A stretch of 64,000 nucleotides of DNA from Dechloromonas denitrificans (GTDB lineage Bacteria > Pseudomonadota > Gammaproteobacteria > Burkholderiales > Rhodocyclaceae). Where the stretch lies: positions 422,093-486,092 of the forward strand of contig NZ_LODL01000035.1 of NCBI RefSeq assembly GCF_001551835.1. The letters are read 5' to 3'. Position 1 is the stretch's first letter. Each line of letters opens with the position of its first letter. This document shows positions 24,979-33,060 of this stretch, piece by piece. The translations under genes and the position numbers were made by a program. The notes beneath the pieces were generated by a model that was not told where the DNA came from, searched no databases, and was given only the letters and a program-made list of their open reading frames with translations.

Positions 24979-26196
24979 TCAGCTGCTGCCTTCGGCCCGC
25001 GTCAGGCAGGTCCGGTAGCGGCCTTCGACGCGGCGGGCGAACCATTCGGTAGTCAGCTTGCGCTGGATTTTCGGGCTTTTCAGATCGATCTGCGGCATCG
25101 CCTGGCGCGGCAGCGGGCGGCCGGCCTGCTGCTCGGCCAGTGCGAAGAGACGACTGAAGGTCGGGCTCTGGCCGAAGGCGGCGGTTTTTTCGAGGAGCAG
25201 ATCGCGGCGCAGTTCGCGCTGGCTCAGGCGCAGCTTGCCGGCCAGTTGCTGCAGGGCGCTTTCGACACTGCTCGGCTGCTCGACCGGCTTGCCGCCGGCA
25301 TAGCGCAGCAGGTCGCCGTCGAGCACCATCGGCTTGCCGCTGGCCCGGCCGAGGGCGGCCTGGAAGGCGGCATTGCGGCTGCTGTAGCGGCCGGCGTTGA
25401 AATCGGCGAAGCGATAGACGACGTCGTCGTAGGGGGCCGGGTAGTCGAGCAGGATGGCGCTGCCGAAGTAGAGGCCGCCGCGCCGGGTGAACACTTCGTC
25501 GCGAATGCTGCGGTGGACCGGGTAGGGATAGGCTTTTTCGCGGGCGAATTCCTCGGCGAAGGCGATGCTGACCTGCATCGGGCCGCCGGTGCGCACCGGG
25601 TTGTAGCCGGCGAACAGCGTCTTGCCGGCCGGCAGCTCGGCGATCATGTCCTCGAACAGGCTGTTCAGCTGCTTCTCGGTTTTCAGCGTGTCGATGCGTT
25701 GGCTGTAGCTGCGGCCGTCGGGCGAGCCTTTCAGCATGGCAGCGGAAATCAGCAGTTTGGGGATGCCGTATTTCTTGCCGCGCTGTTCCAGTTCGCGCCA
25801 GACGATGTCGGGCAGGCCGGGCACCACCGGGTCGGCCTGGAAAGTCGATTCCTGTTCGATGACGGCGATCGTCGCGCAATAGAGTTGCGGTGCATGCGGC
25901 AGGCCGAGGCTGGCATAGGCGGTGTGCAGGTCGCCGGCCCAGGCGCTGCGCTCCTTGACGCCGGCCGGTAGCAGCCGGCCGATCATCGCCCGGATCTCAC
26001 GCTCGCTCGGCGGCGGCTTGGCGACGCTGCCTTCGGGCTTGACCGGAGGGGCGCCGGGAATCGGCTGCGCCAGGTCGGGCGGCAGGTTGCTGGCCGGTGT
26101 GCCGGCCCCGCTGCCGTTATCGCGCCCGCCGGTGGCACAACCGGCGAGTAGAACGGCGCCCAGCAGCAGTGGCGACAGCCTGATCAAGCGCGGCAC
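24979..26196 (-). CDS. DUF1615-family lipoprotein with lytic-transglycosylase-like features
   Basis: A protein of about 405 residues with a lipoprotein signal (LLAGC). A Pro-rich tether precedes a domain with CATIAVIEQESTFQADP, which resembles the catalytic-Glu helix of soluble lytic transglycosylases, and AGYNPVRTGGPMQ. DUF1615 proteins recur next to aryl-polyene genes. Start is GTG 26196 or TTG 26199; no ATG is available. It may open peptidoglycan for pigment transport or be structural. Confidence 0.75.
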   Translation of the reverse strand: MPRLIRLSPLLLGAVLLAGCATGGRDNGSGAGTPASNLPPDLAQPIPGAPPVKPEGSVAKPPPSEREIRAMIGRLLPAGVKERSAWAGDLHTAYASLGLPHAPQLYCATIAVIEQESTFQADPVVPGLPDIVWRELEQRGKKYGIPKLLISAAMLKGSPDGRSYSQRIDTLKTEKQLNSLFEDMIAELPAGKTLFAGYNPVRTGGPMQVSIAFAEEFAREKAYPYPVHRSIRDEVFTRRGGLYFGSAILLDYPAPYDDVVYRFADFNAGRYSSRNAAFQAALGRASGKPMVLDGDLLRYAGGKPVEQPSSVESALQQLAGKLRLSQRELRRDLLLEKTAAFGQSPTFSRLFALAEQQAGRPLPRQAMPQIDLKSPKIQRKLTTEWFARRVEGRYRTCLTRAEGSS

Positions 26197-26200
26197 CAAC

Positions 26201-26761
26201 TTAGAACAGATAGGGAATGAAGCGGCGCGTGCGCTGCATGTAATCGGCGTAGGGTTGGCCGAAATAGGCCAGGCATTCGTTCTCGTCGGCCTTGGCGGTG
26301 AGGAGCAGGAGCAGCGAGGCGAGTGCCGCGAGCGCCGTGCCCGGCCACGACGGGGCCTGGAAATAGGCGCCCCAGGCCAGCGCCAGCAGCGAGGTGTACA
26401 TCGGGTGGCGGATGTACTGGAAGATGCCGCCGGTGACCAGCGCCGTGGTCTTTTCGAAGGCGTACAGCGCGTCGTCGTCGCGCGCCTCGCTGGCCGCGCC
26501 TTGCCGGCGCAGCGCGTTGTGGCCGAGGACGACGAGCAGGATGCTGAGCAGCATCAGCCCCCAGGAAACGCTCTGGTGCAGCGACGCCGGATTTTCGCCC
26601 CAGGGGCCGCGATTGAGCAGGACGAGGCCGAGGATCATTTCCCAGGCGAAGAAGCGGTAGAAGCCGTGCCGGCCGGGACGACGCAGCGATTTGCGCGACA
26701 GCCAGACGAGGGTCACGGTGCCGATAATGAACAGGGTCAGGTCGGAGAGGTCGGAAGTCAT
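26201..26761 (-). CDS. Isoprenylcysteine methyltransferase-like (ICMT-type) membrane protein
   Basis: A 186-residue protein with about five membrane helices and the C-terminal ICMT/NNMT pattern: YIRHPMY, then ENECLAYFGQPYADYMQRTRRFIP. The family methylates carboxylates or lipid head groups using SAM. Its start overlaps the stop of the upstream soluble methyltransferase (ATGA). A second methylation of the polyene or its anchor is plausible. Confidence 0.83.
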   Translation of the reverse strand: MTSDLSDLTLFIIGTVTLVWLSRKSLRRPGRHGFYRFFAWEMILGLVLLNRGPWGENPASLHQSVSWGLMLLSILLVVLGHNALRRQGAASEARDDDALYAFEKTTALVTGGIFQYIRHPMYTSLLALAWGAYFQAPSWPGTALAALASLLLLLTAKADENECLAYFGQPYADYMQRTRRFIPYLF

Positions 26762-27480
26762 GAAGGCACCCGGCAAATCAACATGATATTGGCAAATGGC
26801 TTGCCGGCGCTCATCGGCATCGTTTCAACCTGGAAGCCGACGCTGCGCAGCAGTTCGCACCATTCGGCCACTTTGCGGCAATAGAGTTTGGGCAGGCGAT
26901 GGCCGCGGGTGAAGGTGACCGCGTGATCGACCCAGTTGCAGATGTGGTAGCGCAGGCCGCCGCCGGCATCGCCGACCCGGGTCAGGAACAGGCCGCCGGC
27001 CGGCAATGCGGCGCGAATGCGCTTGATGACGTCCTTCTGGTGGGCGAAATCGATGTAATGCAGCGCGTCGAGGATGGTGACGACATCGGTCTGGCCGAAA
27101 TCGACCTGGCACATGTCGCCCTGGCGGATCGAAACGACGGGATGATCGCGCCCGAAGGCGCGGGCGGCGCGCTCGACATCCTTGTGCATCAGTTCGTAGC
27201 CGCGCAGTTCGAGCGGCTTCGGCGGCGGCGCCCAGTCATTCGGCCAGTGGCCGTTGTCGTGCAGCCGGCGGGCGGCGAGCAGCCAGCCGAAGAGGCTGCC
27301 CTGGCCGCAGCCGAGGTCGAGAAAACGGGCTTCGGCCGGAAAAACGCCGCGCTTCAGCAGTTCGCGGAAGATGCAGTCGGAGGACAGCTTGCCGCGTGCG
27401 TAGTGGTAGGCGAAATGGCCGCCGTTGCGGAAGGGGCGGCTGGCTTCGTCGAGCAGGGTGGGCAGGAAACGGGAGGTCAT
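26758..27480 (-). CDS. SAM-dependent methyltransferase
   Basis: A 240-residue class I methyltransferase with motif I FLDLGCGQGSLFGWL and the post-I segment TDVVTILDALHYIDF. Related proteins occur within aryl-polyene clusters. It overlaps both neighbours by 4 bases, so it is part of the same translational unit. The acceptor is unknown; the aryl ring is one candidate. Confidence 0.85.
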   Translation of the reverse strand: MTSRFLPTLLDEASRPFRNGGHFAYHYARGKLSSDCIFRELLKRGVFPAEARFLDLGCGQGSLFGWLLAARRLHDNGHWPNDWAPPPKPLELRGYELMHKDVERAARAFGRDHPVVSIRQGDMCQVDFGQTDVVTILDALHYIDFAHQKDVIKRIRAALPAGGLFLTRVGDAGGGLRYHICNWVDHAVTFTRGHRLPKLYCRKVAEWCELLRSVGFQVETMPMSAGKPFANIMLICRVPS

Positions 27481-28277
27481 CTCAGGGCAGCGCTTAGCGT
27501 GACGGGGGTTAGACGGTGTTCGGCGATGCTCTGCAGCAGCCGGGGCAAGACCGCAAGGATAACCGGCTCGCCGCCGGCAATGCGAGCGGCATTGCCGTCG
27601 TGCATCAGCAGGATGTCGCCGGCGGCGAGGCCCTTGGTCAGACGCCGGTAGACGGTTTCCGGCTCGCCGCAGCGGGTGTCGTAGGGGCGGCGTGTCCAGG
27701 AGGCGAGCTGGAGATCGAGTTTGGCCAGCACCGGGGCGAGCAGCGGGTTGCGCAGGCCGGCGGTCGGCCGGAAGAAGCGCGGTGCCTGGCCGGTGATGTC
27801 AGCCAGCGTCGCCTGGGCGGCGGCGATATCGGCCTTCATCCGGCTTGGCCCGAAGGTGGCGAACAGTGCGGAATGCGAGTCGCCATGGTTTTCGACCGAG
27901 TGTCCTCGCTCGACGATCTCGCGGCACAGCGCCGGGTACTGGCGGGCGATGCGGCCGATGCAGAAGAAACTGGCTTTGGCGCCGGCCGCTTCGAGCAGGT
28001 CGAGGACGCGCGGTGTGACTGCCGGGTCGGGGCCGTCATCGATGGTTAGCGCGATTTCCCGGCGGGCAATGGCGGCGGCGGGCAGCCGGTTGAGGTTGGG
28101 ACCGAGCAGCGTCGTCCGTGGCAAGAGGCCGGCCGCGGTGATGATCGCCTGGTTGAGCGCGATGGCGCCGAGCGCCCACGGCCAGGCGGCCGGTGCGGCG
28201 AGCAGGCCGAGGCCGGCCACGGCGTGGGTGGCGAAAGTCAGTTGCAGGGCGGGGCTGGGTTTCCAGGGTTGCGGCAT
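27477..28277 (-). CDS. Polysaccharide deacetylase (NodB-type)
   Basis: A 266-residue protein with two N-terminal hydrophobic segments and a NodB domain. It has LTIDDGPDP (metal ligand D81) and H131-G-D-S-H135, giving the D-H-H metal triad, plus the later RPTAGLRNP. The family removes acetyl groups from N-acetylated sugars. Its presence inside the pigment operon, with GT2 and acyltransferases, suggests an amino-sugar in the polyene anchor; that link is inference. Confidence 0.88.
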   Translation of the reverse strand: MPQPWKPSPALQLTFATHAVAGLGLLAAPAAWPWALGAIALNQAIITAAGLLPRTTLLGPNLNRLPAAAIARREIALTIDDGPDPAVTPRVLDLLEAAGAKASFFCIGRIARQYPALCREIVERGHSVENHGDSHSALFATFGPSRMKADIAAAQATLADITGQAPRFFRPTAGLRNPLLAPVLAKLDLQLASWTRRPYDTRCGEPETVYRRLTKGLAAGDILLMHDGNAARIAGGEPVILAVLPRLLQSIAEHRLTPVTLSAALR

Positions 28278-28279
28278 GG

Positions 28280-28924
28280 TCAGGCGGCGAGATAGCCACG
28301 GTCGAGAAAATGTTCCCACAAACGCTGCCAGACCGGCCAGTCGTGGCCGCCCGGCACGGCGTGGCGGTCGGCCGCCGGGAAACGTTCGGCGATCTGCCGC
28401 ATGCCGCCGGCGAAGCGATCCTCGCTGCCGTAGCCGACGAAGACCGGCAGCCCGGCCGGTGGCTGCTGCAGCCAGCGCCACATGCGGAACTCGGGGTCGG
28501 TCAGTTCGTCGGCCGTCGCCTGCCAGGCGTCGAGGCCGCCGGCGCCGGCGATGGCGTTGGTGGTCAGCCGGCTGCCCGGATAGGGGGCGAGCAGGCACAG
28601 GCCATCGACGCAGCCCGCCGTGTCGGCGTTGTGGCACAGCGTCAGCAGGCCGCCGAGCGAGATGCCACCGAGCCAAACCTTGGCGTAGCGCCGGCGGGCC
28701 GGCGCGAGGATTTCGGCCTGCAGGGCCGGCAAGGCGCTGCCCTCGGAAATGCGGCTCAAATCGAGGTCGACCGCCAGGATATCGACGGCCAGCCGGCGCT
28801 CAGTGACGGCGTTGAAGAAACCGGCCTTGGCGTAGTCTTCCGGCGTCATGTAGGCGCCGGGCAGCAGCACGATCAGGGTCGGGGCGTCGCTACTCTGGCC
28901 GAGGGTGCGCAGCGCCGGTTTCAT
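28280..28924 (-). CDS. Alpha/beta hydrolase family protein
   Basis: A 214-residue hydrolase-fold protein with an oxyanion-type LLPGAYM start, the nucleophile elbow GGISLGG and a late PGGHDW histidine. No classical ApeK-type hot-dog thioesterase was found in the cluster, so this enzyme might release the finished polyene from ACP. It is packed between the MMPL exporter gene (4-base overlap) and the deacetylase gene. Confidence 0.8.
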   Translation of the reverse strand: MKPALRTLGQSSDAPTLIVLLPGAYMTPEDYAKAGFFNAVTERRLAVDILAVDLDLSRISEGSALPALQAEILAPARRRYAKVWLGGISLGGLLTLCHNADTAGCVDGLCLLAPYPGSRLTTNAIAGAGGLDAWQATADELTDPEFRMWRWLQQPPAGLPVFVGYGSEDRFAGGMRQIAERFPAADRHAVPGGHDWPVWQRLWEHFLDRGYLAA

Positions 28925-31257
28925 CGGCGCGTTTCACGTGGAACGAAAATGGCCGCCAGCAGCAGCGCCAGAATGGCGCCGGGGCCGACCGTAACGCCGA
29001 CCGCGTGCAGCACCGGTACCTGTGACAGGCCGAGGGTGCCGAAGCCGATCGCGGTGGTCAGGTTGGCGATGGCCATCGAGGCCAGGGTTTCCGGGTCGAG
29101 CTGCTGCTGTTCGGCCCCGTCGAAGAACAGCGCGTAATTGGAGCCGACGGCGACGATCAGCAGCATGCCGACCAGATGCAGCAGGTGCAGGCGCTCGCCG
29201 AGCAGGTTGAGGCCGGCGATGACGATCAGCACGGCGAGGACCAGCGGCAATAGAACCTTGGCTAGCCGCCGGGCCGAGCGCAGCGTGACGGCGAGCAGCG
29301 CGACGATGGCGAACAGGCCGGCCAGCGAGAGCAGCATCGCTTCGTGCAGGTAGTCGTTGTAGAGCTTGTTGAATTCGCCCTTCATGTCGATGAACAGCGC
29401 ATCGCTGCCGGCCAGTGCCTGGCGCACCGCGCTGGCGGCGATCTCCGGGGCATCCTCGCCGCTCGATGGATGCAGCGGCAGCAGCACGCTCCAGCCGTCG
29501 GCGTGGTGGAGCAGCAGCGAATCGACCAGTAGCGCCAGGCTGCTGCCGTCCAGCGACTGACGGGTGACCTCGCCCTGGTTGCGGGCGGCGGCGACATCGG
29601 CGATGAAGCCGCCGAGCTTGCCGGCGGCGAGCGGCGAATCCTGCTGGGCGGCCTGCAGCCGCGGCTGCAGGACCTCGGCCGGCGGCAGGCTGGCCCGCCG
29701 TACTTGTTGTGTGGCCAGGCTGGGCAGGAAGCGGGCCGGGCTGTCGTAGCCACCGATGATGCCGTCGGCGACCAGCCGGTCGAGCTTCTCGCCGGCCCGC
29801 TCGGCCGCCTGCAGGGCGGCTTCGCGCTCGGCCGCGCCGATCACCACCATGTAGCGGGAATCGGGGGCGGTGATGTCGGCGCGGATTGCCATGTCGCGGG
29901 CACCGTCCTCGGCGCTGACCGTGCTCAGGGCCGACAGTTCGGGGTGCCACAGGCTGTGGCGATGCAGGTACAACTGGCCGACGGCGAGTGCGGCGAGCAG
30001 CAGGACCGGCCAGCGCCAGCTAGCCAGGGACTGCAGGTACCGGTTCAGGGTCATGCCGAGCGGCGCCAGGTCGCGGCGCAGCGGCGTGTTGCCGGCCAGT
30101 TTGGGCAGCACGAAACGGGTGACCAGCGCCGCGGTCAGCACGCCGGACAGCGCATAAAGGCCGAGCTGGGCAAGGCCGGGAAAGCCGGAGAAAAGCAAGG
30201 CACCGAAGCCGGCGACCGAGGTCAGCACGCCGAGCCGGATGGTCGGCCAGAAGCGCTGGCGCCAGGCATCGAGGCCGACCCGGCCGGACTGCACGAAATA
30301 GTAGATCGAGTAATCGACCGCCTCACCGATCAGCGCCGAGCCGAAGCCGACGGTAATGCCGAAGACGGTGCCGTAGGCCAGGCTGACGACGACGACGGCG
30401 GCCAGTGCACCGCTCAGCACCGGGACCAGGCCGAGGCTGAGCAGGCGCAGCGAGCGATAGACGAAGAACAGCACGGCGACGATGGCCAGCGTGCTGATCA
30501 GCGACAGCCGGCTTACCTCGTCCTTGATCGTCGCCCGCGCCTTGACGGCAAACAGGCCGGGGCCGGACAGTTGCAGCCGTACATCGGTCAGGCCGGCCAC
30601 GGCGGCAGCCGCCGCGAACTCCCGGTGAATCAACTCGATGCTCGCTTCCTGGCCATCGGTATCGGAACCGAGGGCGCGGGTCTGCACCAGCAGCATGGTC
30701 CGTTCGCCGTCGCGCGAGGCCCAGACGCCGTCGCGGCTGTTGGGCTGGGCGCCGGCGTTGAGCTGGCTGACGATGGCATAGAGTTCGCCGGTCGGGTCGC
30801 GGGCGAGCAGCGGCTTCAGCATCATGCCGGCCGGCGAGGCGAGCAGGTCGATGCTGTTGGCGATGGCATCGTGCAGGCCGGCGACGCTGAAGCGCTCCGC
30901 CGTCACCGCCGGACTGAGCAGGTAGCGGTGCTTGAACAGGAAGTCGCGGTCGGCCTGCAGGCCGTCGGCCTCGCCATTCTGGACGACGACAAAATTGTCC
31001 GTTTTCAGCAGTCGACCGCGCAACTCGCGCGACAGCGCGGCGCGCTGGCTGGCCTCGCCGCCTTCGATGGCGAGCATCAGCAGGCGCGAGACGGCGCCCT
31101 CCTTCAACTGGTCGACCAGGACCTTCTGCTCGGCCGTCGGGTGGGCCGGCAGGAAGAAGGACATGTCGGCCGAGAAACGCGCCTGCCAGACGATCGCCAC
31201 CCCGGCCAGCATGGCCAGCAGCCAGAGCAGGAAGGTCCGGCCGGCGCTGCGTGTCAT
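28921..31257 (-). CDS. MMPL-family exporter of the aryl-polyene cluster
   Basis: A 778-residue RND-superfamily protein with the MMPL layout: one N-terminal helix, a periplasmic domain, six helices, a second periplasmic domain and a final helix set. The Gly/Asp-rich helix segment VGFGSALIGEAVDYSIYYF is characteristic. It likely moves the lipid-linked pigment through the periplasm with the LolA-like protein encoded just upstream (4-base overlap). A parS-like sequence lies within its last codons. Confidence 0.9.
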   Translation of the reverse strand: MTRSAGRTFLLWLLAMLAGVAIVWQARFSADMSFFLPAHPTAEQKVLVDQLKEGAVSRLLMLAIEGGEASQRAALSRELRGRLLKTDNFVVVQNGEADGLQADRDFLFKHRYLLSPAVTAERFSVAGLHDAIANSIDLLASPAGMMLKPLLARDPTGELYAIVSQLNAGAQPNSRDGVWASRDGERTMLLVQTRALGSDTDGQEASIELIHREFAAAAAVAGLTDVRLQLSGPGLFAVKARATIKDEVSRLSLISTLAIVAVLFFVYRSLRLLSLGLVPVLSGALAAVVVVSLAYGTVFGITVGFGSALIGEAVDYSIYYFVQSGRVGLDAWRQRFWPTIRLGVLTSVAGFGALLFSGFPGLAQLGLYALSGVLTAALVTRFVLPKLAGNTPLRRDLAPLGMTLNRYLQSLASWRWPVLLLAALAVGQLYLHRHSLWHPELSALSTVSAEDGARDMAIRADITAPDSRYMVVIGAAEREAALQAAERAGEKLDRLVADGIIGGYDSPARFLPSLATQQVRRASLPPAEVLQPRLQAAQQDSPLAAGKLGGFIADVAAARNQGEVTRQSLDGSSLALLVDSLLLHHADGWSVLLPLHPSSGEDAPEIAASAVRQALAGSDALFIDMKGEFNKLYNDYLHEAMLLSLAGLFAIVALLAVTLRSARRLAKVLLPLVLAVLIVIAGLNLLGERLHLLHLVGMLLIVAVGSNYALFFDGAEQQQLDPETLASMAIANLTTAIGFGTLGLSQVPVLHAVGVTVGPGAILALLLAAIFVPRETRR
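28931..28944. promoter_or_regulatory. parS-like ParB-binding site inside the MMPL gene
   Basis: GTTTCACGTGGAAC matches the 14-base core of the conserved parS palindrome (TGTTTCACGTGGAACA); only the outermost base on each side differs. parS sites cluster near bacterial origins and are tolerated inside genes. Confidence 0.75.
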
Positions 31258-31823
31258 TTGGTTTCGATCGGTTCGATGCTCAGTACCGAGCGGTCGCCAT
31301 CGGCCTGCAGGTATTCGATGCTGCGGATCTGGTTCCTGCTGCCGCTGACCGTGATGCGCTGGAGCAGCGTGGCGATTTTCTGGTCGCTCGGCAGCAGGGT
31401 GAGCACCCACTTGTCCTGGGTTCCGCTCAGATGCAGCAGATAGTTCTTTTCCAGCGCCGCCCGGTTGCCGCTCAGCGTGCCGCGGATGCTGTCGACGAAA
31501 GCCAGGGCTTCCGGCTGGTTGCCGAGGTTGATGCTCAATTTTTGCTTGTCGCGCTCGATGCTGAGCAGGTCCTTGTCGAGAACGAGCAGTTCCGGCTTCG
31601 GCGTCAGGGTCCGCTTTTCCAGCTTGTCGGGGGCGGTGTAGGTCATTTCGCCGGTCGACACGACCGGCTTGTCGAGCAGCGAGATGTATTTCTTCTCGAC
31701 GAACTTGGCCTTGCCGCCCTTGTGGCGGGCCAGGTCGGCCATCAGTTGTGCGACGTCGAAGGCGGCCCAGGCCGGCAGCGCGAGGCTGGCCAGCAGCAGG
31801 CAGGAGAAAAGTCGTTTGCTCAT
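31254..31823 (-). CDS. LolA-like outer-membrane lipoprotein carrier
   Basis: A 189-residue periplasmic protein with a signal peptide (LASLALPAWA-A). The LolA-like fold shows in the sequence KAKFVEKKYISLLDKP and the later LLPSDQKIATLLQRITV. Aryl-polyene clusters usually encode such a carrier paired with an MMPL protein. It overlaps both neighbours by 4 bases. It is probably distinct from the housekeeping lolA. Confidence 0.88.
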   Translation of the reverse strand: MSKRLFSCLLLASLALPAWAAFDVAQLMADLARHKGGKAKFVEKKYISLLDKPVVSTGEMTYTAPDKLEKRTLTPKPELLVLDKDLLSIERDKQKLSINLGNQPEALAFVDSIRGTLSGNRAALEKNYLLHLSGTQDKWVLTLLPSDQKIATLLQRITVSGSRNQIRSIEYLQADGDRSVLSIEPIETK

Positions 31824-32758
31824 TTTTTCTGCCAGAAATCGAAGAAATTGAACCAGTTGTAGGGGGCGAGACGGCAAAAGTGCGTCAGGCGTTCGGCGTA
31901 GCGGCGCTGCGCGGCCAGCATCGCGGCTTCGCGCTCGGCGCGCGGCGTTTCGGAGAAATCGGCGAGCGGCTCGAAATGGATCTGGTAGCGGTTGCCGCCG
32001 AGGTAGAGGCCGGTCATGAAGAAGACCGGCCGGCGCAGCATCGCCGCCATCCGCCAGGGGCCGACCGGGAACGGTGCCATTTTGCCGAGAAATTCGCAGT
32101 CCACCGTGCCGCGCAGCAAATCCCCTTGCGGGATGGCATCGTCGCCCAGGCTGCGGTCGGCCAGCATGCCGACGAGGTAGCCCTGCTCCAGCTTGTCGCG
32201 CGCTTCGAGCATCGATTCGAGGCGGCCGAGCGGGATGATGTCCTCGGTCGCTGCCGGGTTGATCGCTTCCAGCGTGCCATTGATCTTGCGGGCGTTTTCC
32301 TCGTACATCAGCATCGCCACCTTGAGCCCTGCCCTGCCCCGGCCGACGGCGCGCAGCACTTCGAAGCTGCCGAGGTGGGCGCCGATGAGCAGCGCGCCGG
32401 GCTGGCGGGCGAGCGCGGCATGCAGCGCCTCGGCGCCGATCACCTCGATGTCGAACAGGTCGAAGCGGTCGTTGAGCAGGTAGATGCGGTCGTGGATGGT
32501 GCTGGCGAAGCTGAAGACGTGGCGGAAACCGTCGCCCCACTCGGCCCAGCGCTGGAGGGCGAGTTGCAGGTAGGCGCGGCTGGCGCGCCGCGCCTTGGCG
32601 GCGAACAGCACGTAATAGGCGGCGATGCCGTAGAGCACGATGCGGCCGATGCGGCGGCCGAGGGTCAGCGAAATCCACACCATCAATTTGAGAATGGCGA
32701 GGTTGCTGCGTTCCTGCTGGCGCATCCAGTCGGCGCCGGCCGGTTTTTCCCGGTTCAT
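31820..32758 (-). CDS. LpxL/HtrB-family lipid acyltransferase
   Basis: A 312-residue protein of the Kdo2-lipid A acyltransferase-like family with an N-terminal membrane helix and GALLIGAHLGSFEVLRA, the H-x4-E variant of the acyltransferase motif. The later segment LVGMLADRSLGDDA fits the family. Related enzymes are regular members of aryl-polyene clusters and probably acylate the anchor. Overlaps its neighbours by 4 bases on each side. Confidence 0.88.
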   Translation of the reverse strand: MNREKPAGADWMRQQERSNLAILKLMVWISLTLGRRIGRIVLYGIAAYYVLFAAKARRASRAYLQLALQRWAEWGDGFRHVFSFASTIHDRIYLLNDRFDLFDIEVIGAEALHAALARQPGALLIGAHLGSFEVLRAVGRGRAGLKVAMLMYEENARKINGTLEAINPAATEDIIPLGRLESMLEARDKLEQGYLVGMLADRSLGDDAIPQGDLLRGTVDCEFLGKMAPFPVGPWRMAAMLRRPVFFMTGLYLGGNRYQIHFEPLADFSETPRAEREAAMLAAQRRYAERLTHFCRLAPYNWFNFFDFWQKK

Positions 32759-33060
32759 GCGGCGGGCGGCGTCAGGCTGCCGGAGGCGACGGCGCGCTCG
32801 GCGGCTTGCACGGTGAAGGCGATGCCGCCGCTCGCCTTGCGCTGCAGTGCGAAAAACAGCGTTTCGCCAGGGCCGACCGGGCTGAGGAATTTGGCATTGC
32901 CGATCTGCCAGGCGATGGCCGGCTGGCCCAGCCATTGTCCGGCGAACAGGACGGCCTGGTCGAGCAGAACGACGCCGGGCACGATCGGCTGGCCGGGGAA
33001 ATGGCCGGCGAAGGCCGGATGGTCGACCGGCACGGTCCAGCGATATTCAGCGGTCGACAT
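32755..33060 (-). CDS. FabZ-like 3-hydroxyacyl-ACP dehydratase (ApeI type)
   Basis: A 101-residue short hot-dog protein with the FabZ-type sequence HPAFAGHFPGQPIVPGVVLLD near the N-terminus. It overlaps the AMP-ligase gene by 14 bases and the acyltransferase gene by 4. With the second dehydratase at 22478-22939 it would introduce the conjugated double bonds. Confidence 0.86.
   Translation of the reverse strand: MSTAEYRWTVPVDHPAFAGHFPGQPIVPGVVLLDQAVLFAGQWLGQPAIAWQIGNAKFLSPVGPGETLFFALQRKASGGIAFTVQAAERAVASGSLTPPAA

Noticed and set aside
29704..31443. Long plus-strand open frame opposite the MMPL gene
   Set aside because: Low-complexity Gln/Gly/Ala product, antisense to a clear RND-family gene.
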